The notes beneath the pieces are model-generated. The model ran no database searches. It was not told where the DNA came from and worked only from the letters and a program-made list of their open reading frames with translations. From contig CAMAVC010000006.1 of NCBI GenBank assembly GCA_945861585.1, forward strand, positions 1 through 64,000: a stretch of DNA of 64,000 nucleotides, read 5' to 3'. The DNA is from Planctomicrobium piriforme (GTDB lineage: Bacteria > Planctomycetota > Planctomycetia > Pirellulales > UBA1268). The position numbers and the translations under genes were made by a program. Positions 19,083 to 28,475 of this stretch are shown here, in pieces (within the stretch, counting starts at the first letter, position 1; every line of letters begins with the position of its first letter).

Positions 19083-20803
19083 CGCCGATGTTCGAGGGAC
19101 CGAGGTATCTGGTCGCCTTCGGACCGAAGCGTGTGCCCCACTGCTTCACCGACGTGCTCATCTTGGGTGGCGGCCTCGCGGGGCTGCGGGCCGCGCTCGC
19201 CGTCGATCCGCGGCTCTCGGTGACCGTGGTCACGAAGAACGACCTGCTGAGTTCCTCGAGCCAGTGGGCCCAGGGCGGCATCGCCGGGGTGGTCGACCCC
19301 GAAGACCGGTTCGACAACCACGTGGCCGACACGCTCTCCGCCGGCGGCGGCCTGTGCCACGGCGACGTGGTCGACTCGGTGGTGCGTGAGGCACCAGGCC
19401 GCATCGCGGAGCTGATCGCCTGGGGCACGAAGTTCGACGAGCGCGACGGCGCGCTCGAACTCGGCCGCGAGGGCGGCCACAGTCACCACCGCATCGTCCA
19501 TGCGCTCGGCGACGCCACCGGCCGCGAAGTGATGCGGGCGGTGATCGAGCGGGCCCGGCTGCTCGACAACCTCGAGGTCTGGCCCGACACGTTCACGATC
19601 GACCTCGTCACCGATGCGGGCGGCTGCCGCGGCGCGCTCGTCTGGAACAAGGCCCACGGCAAGACGCTCGTCTGGGCGCGGCGCACGATCCTCGCCACGG
19701 GCGGCGCGGGGCAGCTGTACCGCGAGTCGACGAATCCCGAGGGCGCGAGCGGCGACGGGCTCGCGCTTGCGTGGCGGGCGGGGGCCACGCTTCGCGACAT
19801 GGAGTTCATGCAGTTTCATCCCACCGTGCTCTACATCGCCGGCGGTGCCCGGAGCCTGATTACCGAGGCCGTGCGCGGCGCGGGGGCGTGGCTCGTCGAC
19901 AAAGACGGCAAGCGGTTCATGCCGGACTTCGACCCGCGGGCGGAACTCGCCCCGCGCGACGTCGTCTCCCGGGCGATCACGATGGTGATGCACCGCACGC
20001 ACCATGCCAACGTGTATCTCGATCTCTCCCACCTCGATCCCGACATGGTGCGCCGGCGGTTTCCAGGGATGGCGCAGATCTGCGCGAAGTTCGGGCTCGA
20101 CCTGGCCCGCGACCGGATTCCGGTGCGGCCGGGCGCCCACTACATGATCGGTGGCGTGGAAGTGGACGCCGATGGCCGCACCGACGTGCCGGGGCTGTTT
20201 GCAGCGGGCGAGGTGACATCGAGCGGCCTCCATGGCGCGAATCGGCTCGCGAGCAACAGCCTGCTCGAAGGGCTCGTGTATGGCGCCCGGGCTGGGCAGG
20301 CCGCGAGCGCCGACGTGCTCGCGAGCGCCGATGCCGACATGCTGCGCGTGCCCGATCTTGCGAACCCGCGGTCATCCGACACCAACGGCAGCCTCGACCT
20401 GGCCGACATCCGCAACTCGCTCCGCAGCCTGATGTGGCGGCACGTCGGCGTGGAGCGGGCGGGCGAGTCGCTCGCGGAGGCTCTCGACACGGTGGAGGGC
20501 TGGTGCCGCTACGTGCTGCCGCTGCAGTTCGCCGACCCGGAGGGCTGGCAGCTGCAAAACATGCTGGAGGTATCGCGGCTCATGATTCGGGCCGCCCTCG
20601 TGCGGCAGGAGACCCGCGGCGTGCACGTGCGTGGTGATTTTCCCAGGGCGGACGATGCCTGGCAGGCGCACATCGGCTGGCGGCGTGGCCGGGCAGACGC
20701 CCTCGTCGAGCCGCTCGCCGCGGCGGCAACGCTCGGCCCGGCGCCGGCCCCCGTGCAGCCCGGCAGGGGATTGCGGGATGCCGCGAAAGTGGGCAAAAAT
20801 TGA
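19079..20803 (+). CDS. nadB: L-aspartate oxidase
   Basis: DVLILGGGLAGLRAALAV, SSSSQWAQGGIAGV, EFMQFHPTVLY, HYMIGGVEVDADGRTDVPGLFAAGEVTSSGLHGANRLASNSLLEGLVYG. ATG overlaps the upstream stop (ATGA). Confidence 0.93.
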   Translation: MTPMFEGPRYLVAFGPKRVPHCFTDVLILGGGLAGLRAALAVDPRLSVTVVTKNDLLSSSSQWAQGGIAGVVDPEDRFDNHVADTLSAGGGLCHGDVVDSVVREAPGRIAELIAWGTKFDERDGALELGREGGHSHHRIVHALGDATGREVMRAVIERARLLDNLEVWPDTFTIDLVTDAGGCRGALVWNKAHGKTLVWARRTILATGGAGQLYRESTNPEGASGDGLALAWRAGATLRDMEFMQFHPTVLYIAGGARSLITEAVRGAGAWLVDKDGKRFMPDFDPRAELAPRDVVSRAITMVMHRTHHANVYLDLSHLDPDMVRRRFPGMAQICAKFGLDLARDRIPVRPGAHYMIGGVEVDADGRTDVPGLFAAGEVTSSGLHGANRLASNSLLEGLVYGARAGQAASADVLASADADMLRVPDLANPRSSDTNGSLDLADIRNSLRSLMWRHVGVERAGESLAEALDTVEGWCRYVLPLQFADPEGWQLQNMLEVSRLMIRAALVRQETRGVHVRGDFPRADDAWQAHIGWRRGRADALVEPLAAAATLGPAPAPVQPGRGLRDAAKVGKN

Positions 20804-20855
20804 AATCGTGTCACAATAGGTCAGCGTGTTTCCGTTTCCTCCCGGTGCCCTCCCG

Positions 20856-21593
20856 ATGACAGAGACCGATTCCGCCGCCGCCATGATCGAGGCTGACAGC
20901 CTCACCAAGTATTACGGTCCGTTCATCGCCATCGAAGACATCTCGTTTCGCGTGCCGCGCGGCGAGGTCGTCGCCTTCCTCGGGCCCAACGGTGCGGGCA
21001 AGAGCACGACGATGAAGATCCTCACGGGGTATCTTGCCCCCACTGCGGGCACGGCCCGGATCGCCGGCCACGACATGTCGACCGACCGGCTCGCCGGCGC
21101 CGAGCGGCTCGGCTATCTCCCGGAAAACGGCCCGCTCTATCCCGACATGACGCCCCGCAGCCTGCTTGAATTCTTCGCCGATGCCCGTGGCCTCACCGGC
21201 GACCGCAAGCGTGAGCGAATCGAGGCGGTCGTGAAACAGTGCGAACTCGGCAGCGTGATCGGCAAGGCGATCGGCAAGCTCTCGAAGGGCTACCGGCAGC
21301 GCGTGGGGATGGCGCAGGTGCTCCTCCACGAGCCCGACGTCTTGATCCTCGACGAGCCGACGAGCGGCCTCGACCCCAACCAGATCCGCGAGGTTCGTGA
21401 GACGATCCGCCGGCTCGGTGAGAAAAAGACGATCCTGCTCTCCACCCACATCCTGCAGGAGGTGGAGGCGCTGGCCGACCGCGTGATCCTGATCGCGGAG
21501 GGCCGGCTGCGGTTCGACGGCACGCCTGCCGAACTGCGCAAGGAAGGCCGCGGGCTCGACGAGCGGTTCTACGAACTCACCCGCTCGGCGTGA
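20856..21593 (+). CDS. ABC transporter ATP-binding protein (GldA-like)
   Basis: Walker A GPNGAGKSTTMK, signature LSKGYRQRVGMAQ, Walker B DVLILDEPTSGLDP. Confidence 0.9.
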   Translation: MTETDSAAAMIEADSLTKYYGPFIAIEDISFRVPRGEVVAFLGPNGAGKSTTMKILTGYLAPTAGTARIAGHDMSTDRLAGAERLGYLPENGPLYPDMTPRSLLEFFADARGLTGDRKRERIEAVVKQCELGSVIGKAIGKLSKGYRQRVGMAQVLLHEPDVLILDEPTSGLDPNQIREVRETIRRLGEKKTILLSTHILQEVEALADRVILIAEGRLRFDGTPAELRKEGRGLDERFYELTRSA

Positions 21594-21693
21594 GCCGGCG
21601 AAACCCCTGCGGGAGCCACGGCCGCGCTCGCAGCCGCCGGCGCCTCCCGCGAGACACCCGAACAACGACGATGGAACGAGGAGCTTTGCAATC

Positions 21694-24441
21694 ATGAAAT
21701 GGCACGTGCTCGACGCGGTCTTCAAGCGAAACTTCGTCGCCTACTTCTCGAACCCCACGGGCTACGTCTTCATCTGCGTGTTCGTGCTGCTCGGGTCGCT
21801 CGCTGCGTTCTGGCCGCCCGAGTTCTTCAATTCGAACCTCGCGAACCTCGACCAGCTCAACCGCTACCTGCCCTTCATCCTCCTTGTGTTCGTGCCGGCG
21901 ATCACGATGAGCGTGTGGGCCGACGAGCGGCGGCAGGGCACCGACGAACTCCTGCTCACGATTCCCGCGAGCGACTGGGAGGTGGTGTTTGGCAAGTATC
22001 TCGCCACCGTCGGCATCTTCACCGTGGCGCTCCTGTTTTCGTGCATCTGTAATTTGATCATTCTTCTCCGCTGGGGCACGCCCGACGGTGGCCTGTTTCT
22101 CGCGAATTATCTCGGCTACTGGTTCGTGGGCCTGGCGATGCTCGCGATCGGCATGGTGGCGAGCTTCCTCACGAGCAACCTCACGGTGGCCTTCATCCTC
22201 GGCCTCGCGCTCAACGCGCCGCTCGTGATGGCCGATCAGGCCGGCTCCGTGATGGGGCCGAAGCTGGCCGAGCGGTTTCGCGGCTGGAGCCTGGCGGAGC
22301 AGTTCTCCGACTTCGGCCGCGGTGTGGTGGGGCTCTCGTCGATCGCCTACTTCCTCGGTGTCGTGGCGGTGTGCCTCTACATCGCGATGGTGCTCATCGG
22401 TCGCCGGCACTGGGCCGGCCGCCGCGACGGGCCGCAGATCGGCCTCCACTACGCGGCCCGGTCGGCCGGCCTCGTGCTCGCGGCCATCGGCGCCGTGCTC
22501 TTCTTCCGCTCGCTCGACCTGCGTGCCGATCTCTCCGAGGAGCGAATCAGCTCCCTCTCCCCCGACACGCGCCGGCTGCTCGCCGGGCTCGAGGCCGACC
22601 GCCCGATCGACATCAAGGCCTACGTCAGCCCGACGGTTCCCGAGGACTACGCCCAGACGCGGATCAACCTCATCAACATGCTGCGGCAGTTCCAGCGGCT
22701 CGGCCGGGGCAAGGTGAACGTGGAGGTGATTTCGACCGAGCCCAAGACGGAGGCGGCCGCGCTCGCCAGCCAGCAGTTCGGGATCGAGCCCGTCACGGTG
22801 CTCTCGCGGGTGCGCGGCACGTATCGCGACGAAGAGATCTTTCTCGGCTGTGCGTTCACGAGTGGCCTGGAGAAGGTCGTCGTGCCGTTCTTCGACAAGG
22901 GCACGCCGGTGGAATACGAGCTGATTCGCTCGATCTGCACCGCTGCCCAGCAGAAGCGAAAGCGGCTCGGAGTGCTCACGACCGACGCGGATCTCTTCGG
23001 CGGCTTCGACATGATGAGCGGCCAGCAGCGGCCGCGGCAGCCGATCGTGGAGGAGCTCGAGAAGCAATACGACGTGGTGCAGGTCGACCCGACGGCGCCG
23101 ATCACCGAGAAATACGACGTGCTCCTCGCCGTGCAGCCCTCGGCGCTCGGCCCCGAGCAGATGGCGAACCTCGTGGCCGCGGTGCAGGCCGGCCAGCCGA
23201 TCGCGATCTTCGAAGACCCGCTGCCGGTGCTCATGCAGTCGGTGCCGGGCACGGCCCAGCCGCGCCGGGGCCCAGGCGGGCCGATGGCGATGTTCCAGCC
23301 GCAGGGGCAGCCCAAGGGCGACATCGGCCAGCTCTGGCAGACGCTCGGCGTACGGTTGCGGTCGGGGGCCGGGCGGCCCGCGATGGGGCAGATGGGCGCC
23401 GATCCGTTCGTCGTCTGGCAGGACTACAACCCGCATCCCAAGCTCGAGCTGCCGAGTGAATTCGTGTTTATCGATTCCGACATGGGCGTGGGCGGCTCGG
23501 AGAAGACGACGGGCTTCAATCCCGAGCAGCCGATCACGTCGGGCCTGCAGGAGGTGCTGTTTCCGTTTCCCGGAGCGATCTCCAAGGATGAGAAGGCCGA
23601 CGTGACCTGGACGCCGCTCGTGCAGACGGGCGTGCGGTCGGGCACGATCGAGGTGGAGCAGGTGATGGGCAACCGCGGCGACATGCGACAGCTGCGGGTG
23701 TTCGAGAAGCCGGGCCGCGAGGCGATGGTGCTGGCGGTGGCCCTCGAGCGCAAGGCGCCGGCCCCAGTCGAGGGCGCCGCGCCCGCCGCTGCGCCGGCCA
23801 CAATCCGGGCGGTCGTGGTCGCCGACATCGACCTCCTCGACGGCCGGATCTTCGGCCTCCGCAACCGGCCCGACGAGGTGTTCGGGCTCGATTTCGACAA
23901 CGTCACGTTCGCCCTCAATGTGCTCGACCAGCTCGCCGGCGACGACCGCTTTCTCGACATCCGCAAGCGGAAGCCGCGGCACCGCACGCTCGAGCGGATC
24001 GAAGACACGGTGGCCGAGGCCCGCGAGCAGGCCGACGCCGAGCGGCAGAAGTTCATCGCCGAGTTCGACGAGGCCGAGCGCGAGGCCAACGCCTCGATGC
24101 AGAAGGAAGTGGGCGAGTTCGAGAAGAAGATCAAAGAGATGGAATCGGCCGGCGACGCCGATCCGCAGGCGGCGATGCAGGCGGTGCAGCAGCTCGCCAG
24201 CCGGCAGCGGCTCGCGCAGCGCCGGCTCGATACGAAGATCGAGCAGCTCAAGCGCACGCGCGACGCCGAGGTCGAGGCGGTGGAGCGGCAGCTCGGGGGG
24301 AAAGTTCGCCAGGAGCAGGATCGGCAGAAGTGGCTGGCCGTACTCCTGCCGCCGATCCCGCCGCTCGTGGTGGCCTTTTTCGTCTACTTCCGCCGTCGGG
24401 CGCTCGAACGCGAGGGCGTGTCGAAGGCCCGGCTTCGCTAA
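21694..24441 (+). CDS. ABC transporter permease (GldF-like) fused to GldG-like auxiliary domain
   Basis: 915 aa; six N-terminal TM segments, then SLDLRADLSEERISSLSPDTRRLLAGLEADRPIDIKAYVSPTVPEDY, coiled coil and a C-terminal TM. Confidence 0.8.
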   Translation: MKWHVLDAVFKRNFVAYFSNPTGYVFICVFVLLGSLAAFWPPEFFNSNLANLDQLNRYLPFILLVFVPAITMSVWADERRQGTDELLLTIPASDWEVVFGKYLATVGIFTVALLFSCICNLIILLRWGTPDGGLFLANYLGYWFVGLAMLAIGMVASFLTSNLTVAFILGLALNAPLVMADQAGSVMGPKLAERFRGWSLAEQFSDFGRGVVGLSSIAYFLGVVAVCLYIAMVLIGRRHWAGRRDGPQIGLHYAARSAGLVLAAIGAVLFFRSLDLRADLSEERISSLSPDTRRLLAGLEADRPIDIKAYVSPTVPEDYAQTRINLINMLRQFQRLGRGKVNVEVISTEPKTEAAALASQQFGIEPVTVLSRVRGTYRDEEIFLGCAFTSGLEKVVVPFFDKGTPVEYELIRSICTAAQQKRKRLGVLTTDADLFGGFDMMSGQQRPRQPIVEELEKQYDVVQVDPTAPITEKYDVLLAVQPSALGPEQMANLVAAVQAGQPIAIFEDPLPVLMQSVPGTAQPRRGPGGPMAMFQPQGQPKGDIGQLWQTLGVRLRSGAGRPAMGQMGADPFVVWQDYNPHPKLELPSEFVFIDSDMGVGGSEKTTGFNPEQPITSGLQEVLFPFPGAISKDEKADVTWTPLVQTGVRSGTIEVEQVMGNRGDMRQLRVFEKPGREAMVLAVALERKAPAPVEGAAPAAAPATIRAVVVADIDLLDGRIFGLRNRPDEVFGLDFDNVTFALNVLDQLAGDDRFLDIRKRKPRHRTLERIEDTVAEAREQADAERQKFIAEFDEAEREANASMQKEVGEFEKKIKEMESAGDADPQAAMQAVQQLASRQRLAQRRLDTKIEQLKRTRDAEVEAVERQLGGKVRQEQDRQKWLAVLLPPIPPLVVAFFVYFRRRALEREGVSKARLR

Positions 24442-24479
24442 CCATGACAAGCAACCTACGTGAACGAGGAGTGAACGGT

Positions 24480-26096
24480 ATGGAATCGGCAACGACCGCA
24501 GGAGGGCTGTCTCCCGTGATGCAGCGCACAGCCCTCTTTCTGCTTGGCGGGTTCGGCATGCTCCTGCTCGGCGCGGCGGTGCAGCCGCGGTTCCAGGGCC
24601 GCGTGGAGAAGCCGGCCGAGGAGCGGGTGCTGTTTCCCGAGCTCTCCGATGCGTCGAAGGCGGCGAGCCTCGAGATCATCAAATACGACGAGGAGTTGGC
24701 CACGCTCGCGCCCTTCAAGGTGGTGCAGTCGGGCGGGGTGTGGGTGCTGCCCTCGCATCAGAACTACCCGGCCGACGCCAAGGATCACCTGGCCGCAGCG
24801 GCCACGGAGCTCGTGGACCTGAAATCGCTCGACGTGGTGAGCACGTCGCCGGCCGACCACGAGACGTTCGGCGTCATCGAGCCCGATCCGGAAAAGATCA
24901 AGCCGGGCATGACGGGCATCGGCGAGCTCGTGGAGGTGCGCGATGCGGCGGGCACGAAGATCGCGCGGCTCGTCGTCGGCAAGGAGGACAAGCGGCCCGC
25001 GATGGGCGATGCGGGGGCCGGTAAGAAGCTGCGATTCGTGCGCAAGGCGGGGCAGGATCCGGTGTACCGGATCGAGATCGACACTTCGAAGTTCACGACC
25101 CGGTTCGACGACTGGATCGAGAAGGATCTGCTCAAGCTCTCGCCCTGGGACGTGCGGCGGCTCGTGCTCGACGACTACACGCTCGGGGCGGTCGAGTCGG
25201 GCGGCCGGATCATGGTGGAGCAAAACCGCAAGGACCGGATCGAACTCACCTACGACGACAAGGACGCGAAGTGGGCGCTCGCGAAGCTCGAGGCGTTCGC
25301 CGGCGGCAAGACGGCCAAGGAAGAGAAACTGGCCGACGGGCAGGAACTTGCGAGCACCAAGCTCAACGACCTGCGCAACGCCCTCGGCGACCTCAAGATC
25401 ATCGACGTCGCGCGGAAGCCGGCCGGCCTGAGCGCCGACCTCAAGGGGGCGGAGGCGTTCACGGGCGATCCCGAGGCGGTGACGTCGATGCAGCAGCGCG
25501 GCTTCCTGCCACTCAAGTCGGGCGACATCCTCTCGACCGACGGCGAGACGATCGTGGGGATGAAGGACGGCGTGGAATACGTGCTCCGGTTCGGAGCCGG
25601 CACGACGGTGTCGGGCGCCGACAAGAAAGAGGCCGACGCCGCAGAGCCCGCCGCCGACGCCGGTGAAACGGCCGGCCGCTACCTGCTCGTGATGGCGCGG
25701 TTCAACGAAGGCCTGCTCGACAAGCCGAAGCTCGATCCGGTGCCGGACGCTCCGGACGAGCCCAAGGCCGACGAGAAGAAGGCAGATGACAAGAAGGACG
25801 AGAAGAAGCCTGAGGGCGATGCCGCCGAGAAGCTCAAAGCCGCTGAGGAGGCCGATGCGAAGGCCCAGGCGGCGCTCGAAGAGAAGCGGCGCGTGGAGAG
25901 GGAAAACCGCCGCAAGCAGGACGAATACGACGACAAGGTGAAGGCGGCCCAGAAGCGGGTGCGCGACCTCAACAACCGCTTCGCCGACTGGTATTACATC
26001 GTGTCGGACAAGGAATACGCCAAAATCCACCTCACCCGCGACGGCGTGATCCAAAAGAAGGCCGAGGAGCCGAAGGAACCCGCACCTCCGAAGTGA
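24480..26096 (+). CDS. DUF4340-domain protein, TM-anchored
   Basis: Follows the GldFG-like gene; hydrophobic N-terminus LFLLGGFGMLLLGAAV; charged C-terminus. Start could also be 24444. Confidence 0.7.
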   Translation: MESATTAGGLSPVMQRTALFLLGGFGMLLLGAAVQPRFQGRVEKPAEERVLFPELSDASKAASLEIIKYDEELATLAPFKVVQSGGVWVLPSHQNYPADAKDHLAAAATELVDLKSLDVVSTSPADHETFGVIEPDPEKIKPGMTGIGELVEVRDAAGTKIARLVVGKEDKRPAMGDAGAGKKLRFVRKAGQDPVYRIEIDTSKFTTRFDDWIEKDLLKLSPWDVRRLVLDDYTLGAVESGGRIMVEQNRKDRIELTYDDKDAKWALAKLEAFAGGKTAKEEKLADGQELASTKLNDLRNALGDLKIIDVARKPAGLSADLKGAEAFTGDPEAVTSMQQRGFLPLKSGDILSTDGETIVGMKDGVEYVLRFGAGTTVSGADKKEADAAEPAADAGETAGRYLLVMARFNEGLLDKPKLDPVPDAPDEPKADEKKADDKKDEKKPEGDAAEKLKAAEEADAKAQAALEEKRRVERENRRKQDEYDDKVKAAQKRVRDLNNRFADWYYIVSDKEYAKIHLTRDGVIQKKAEEPKEPAPPK

Positions 26097-26146
26097 TTCG
26101 GCTACGTAGGACAGGCTTCAGCCTGTTACCTCGGCGCGCCCAAGCC

Positions 26147-26287
26147 GGCTCGGGGCTACCCACGCCCCCTCGCCGGACGTTCGCTCCGGGCATCCCTGCC
26201 CTCCGCTCACTCGGAGGTGCCTGCGCTCTCGCCCTCCGGGCTCCGCTGGCCACCTACGCCGTCTCGAGGGCATGGATAGCCCCTCGC
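26147..26287 (-). repeat. R1 copy H (diverged, inverted)
   Basis: ggctcggggctaccc...ctcgccggacgttcg...ctccgctggccacctacgccgtc...agcccctcgcc. Confidence 0.7.
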
Positions 26288-26408
26288 CTTCCCTTGAACA
26301 GGGAGGCGAGGGGGTCGGCGAACGCTCGAGGAGCATTGGGCCGCCGCGGCCCACGCGACGAGACTTTTGCCGCCCCCGAGCCGGCAACACACCTGTCTCG
26401 GATGCGCC

Positions 26409-27071
26409 CTACAGCGCCAGCGCCCGGATGTCGCGAAACTCGACCTTCATCACGAGTCCGGCGTGGATCTGCAGGCCGATCGGCGCGGGATCGGCATACT
26501 TCGGATCCTTGTACTGCGACACCTGCTCGCCGTTGAGCCAGACGGTGAACGTGTCGCCCTTCGCCTCGACGCGGATCCGGTTCCACTCGCCGGGCTTGAG
26601 CAACTCGGCAGCCTTCGGCGCCCGGGCCTCCTCGGGATATGTGCCGGTGTAGAACGAACAGGTCATGTCGCGCTTCAGGCTCCGCGACACGCCGATCTGC
26701 ACCTGCAGTTCGGGCTTCCGCACCATGATGCCGCTGTCGATCTCGCCGGTAAACCGCACCTCCGCCTCCACGATCACGTCGCCGTACGGCTGTTCCGTGA
26801 AGAGCATCGAGCCCTGCTTGCGGTCGTCGCTCTGGCCGACGATCGCGCCGTCGACGACGCTCCCGTAGGCGGGCTCGTTCGGCGCCTGCCAGCCGGAGAG
26901 ATCCTGGCCGTTGAAGATCGAGGGCAGGGATGCCGTGGGAGGCGTCTCGGCCCCCGCGGATGCGACGTTGAGCAACATCGTGAGAAAGGCGATTGCAGGA
27001 AACTGGAGGAGAGCCAGTGATGAATGAGGAACTCGAGTCATGGGTGTTCTCACTGAGGCAATGAAATCCAC
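26409..27071 (-). CDS. DUF1080 (3-keto-disaccharide hydrolase-like) secreted protein, copy 1
   Basis: SIFNGQDLSGWQAPNEPAYGSVVDGAIVGQ...FTGEIDSGIMVRKPELQVQIGVSRS. Mature domain nearly identical to 37050..37658. Confidence 0.85.
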   Translation of the reverse strand: MDFIASVRTPMTRVPHSSLALLQFPAIAFLTMLLNVASAGAETPPTASLPSIFNGQDLSGWQAPNEPAYGSVVDGAIVGQSDDRKQGSMLFTEQPYGDVIVEAEVRFTGEIDSGIMVRKPELQVQIGVSRSLKRDMTCSFYTGTYPEEARAPKAAELLKPGEWNRIRVEAKGDTFTVWLNGEQVSQYKDPKYADPAPIGLQIHAGLVMKVEFRDIRALAL

Positions 27072-28031
27072 TTACGGGATCGAGACGGCCTGCCCGTCCG
27101 CTCGGCGGGCGAGATTGTTCCAGGTTACTGCCTCGATCAGCTCGCTGATGAAGTGCACCGACCCGTCGGCCATGCAGAGATTGAGCCCGCCCGGATGGAG
27201 GCTGACGGGCATGTTGTTGGAGTACCACAGACTCGTCGGATTGTTTGGCGTGCGCCACAGCCACGTTCCTTGCCCGCGGTTCGTTCCCGCGACGACCCGG
27301 ACCACCTGGAGGAACCCACTGCTCCCCATGACCGCACTCACGGCCTCGTATCCCTGCCGCTCGCAGACCATGATCGTTTTTGCCAACCCATCCTGCACCT
27401 TCGCAGCCCTGCAGCCCGAGTTGGCCCAGAACATGCCATTCGGTTCGGCCGAAGCCGCAAGCGGCGTCACTCCGTCAGGGCCCGTGGAGAGGAGCGAACA
27501 GTTGGAGCCGTTGGTGCCTGTGGAGCCAGAGTAGTGAAAGCTCTGGCCGCCCGGCCCGGAGTTCGTCTGCGCTGGATTTGTCGGGCATTTGACGAACGCA
27601 AAGTAGCCATAGAGCGGGCTCTTGCCGAGCGGCTGCGACGCCAGATCGAGCCGGTCATACACTGCCTGCAGATCGACGTATGGAAACAAAGCCGACATGA
27701 AGGACAGCGACGTCGTTTCCTGCTGATTCGGGCTCGGTGAATTGCAGGCGATCAGGCTGCCCGGGAAGGGGCGGTCACTCCGCGTCGCGAGATTCGCCGG
27801 ATCGAGAAACTTGTGCTGCTGAATCGGCGGAAATACCCCTTTTGACGAGTGATACGACTGGCACGCCAGCCCGATGTCGCGGATCTTCGCCTGACACGTG
27901 GCGCGGCGGGCCGATTCTCGCGCTGACTGCACGGCTGGAATAAGCAGCGCGACCAGCAGGCCGATAATCGCGATGACGGCAAGCAGCTCGATCAGCGTCA
28001 TGCCGCGGCGGCCGGCGAGCATTACCATCAC
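27072..28031 (-). CDS. DUF1559 domain protein with prepilin-type N-terminal motif
   Basis: GMTLIELLAVIAIIGLLVALLIPAVQSARESARRATCQ; C-terminal HPGGLNLCMADGSVHFISE. Confidence 0.92.
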   Translation of the reverse strand: MMVMLAGRRGMTLIELLAVIAIIGLLVALLIPAVQSARESARRATCQAKIRDIGLACQSYHSSKGVFPPIQQHKFLDPANLATRSDRPFPGSLIACNSPSPNQQETTSLSFMSALFPYVDLQAVYDRLDLASQPLGKSPLYGYFAFVKCPTNPAQTNSGPGGQSFHYSGSTGTNGSNCSLLSTGPDGVTPLAASAEPNGMFWANSGCRAAKVQDGLAKTIMVCERQGYEAVSAVMGSSGFLQVVRVVAGTNRGQGTWLWRTPNNPTSLWYSNNMPVSLHPGGLNLCMADGSVHFISELIEAVTWNNLARRADGQAVSIP

Positions 28032-28462
28032 GGCGCCTCCTGCTCACAGTTGAAGTCGAGCGCGTTCATCCCCACGGGCCGCACCTCGGCGGAAAGTGGC
28101 GACGTTGCCGGCGAACGAAACCGTTGCGGTATCGCGCTGCCAGGGTTCGCGACGGCCAGGAATACCTTGTGGTGCCCGACGATGGCGCCACGTCGCCCCC
28201 CGGGGCCGACCAAAACATACCTCCCGTCCGCCGCAATTGCTCCGATCGACATTGGCCCGTTCGTGCCGCGGGCCGCGTCGGGCATGAACATGATCTCCGC
28301 ATCGCTGGCGGTTAATGGTTTGCCTGCAACTGTGACTCTCCCCTCCACGGGAGCAAACGTGATCGGATCGTGATGCCGGCAGCCGGCCGCCGCGATCGCA
28401 ACGGACATACAGACGCCGGCCATCCGGGCCCCCGACACGCCCGATATCCGGTGCATGCGCAT
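28028..28462 (-). CDS. Putative lipoprotein, planctomycete small secreted type
   Basis: Lipobox-like VAIAAAGC; VEGRVTVAGKPL motif. Confidence 0.65.
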   Translation of the reverse strand: MRMHRISGVSGARMAGVCMSVAIAAAGCRHHDPITFAPVEGRVTVAGKPLTASDAEIMFMPDAARGTNGPMSIGAIAADGRYVLVGPGGRRGAIVGHHKVFLAVANPGSAIPQRFRSPATSPLSAEVRPVGMNALDFNCEQEAP

Positions 28463-28475
28463 ACAGCACTCTTAT

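Noticed and set aside
21577-24492. 971 aa minus-strand ORF opposite the GldFG-like gene
   Set aside because: Shadow ORF of a well-supported coding frame.
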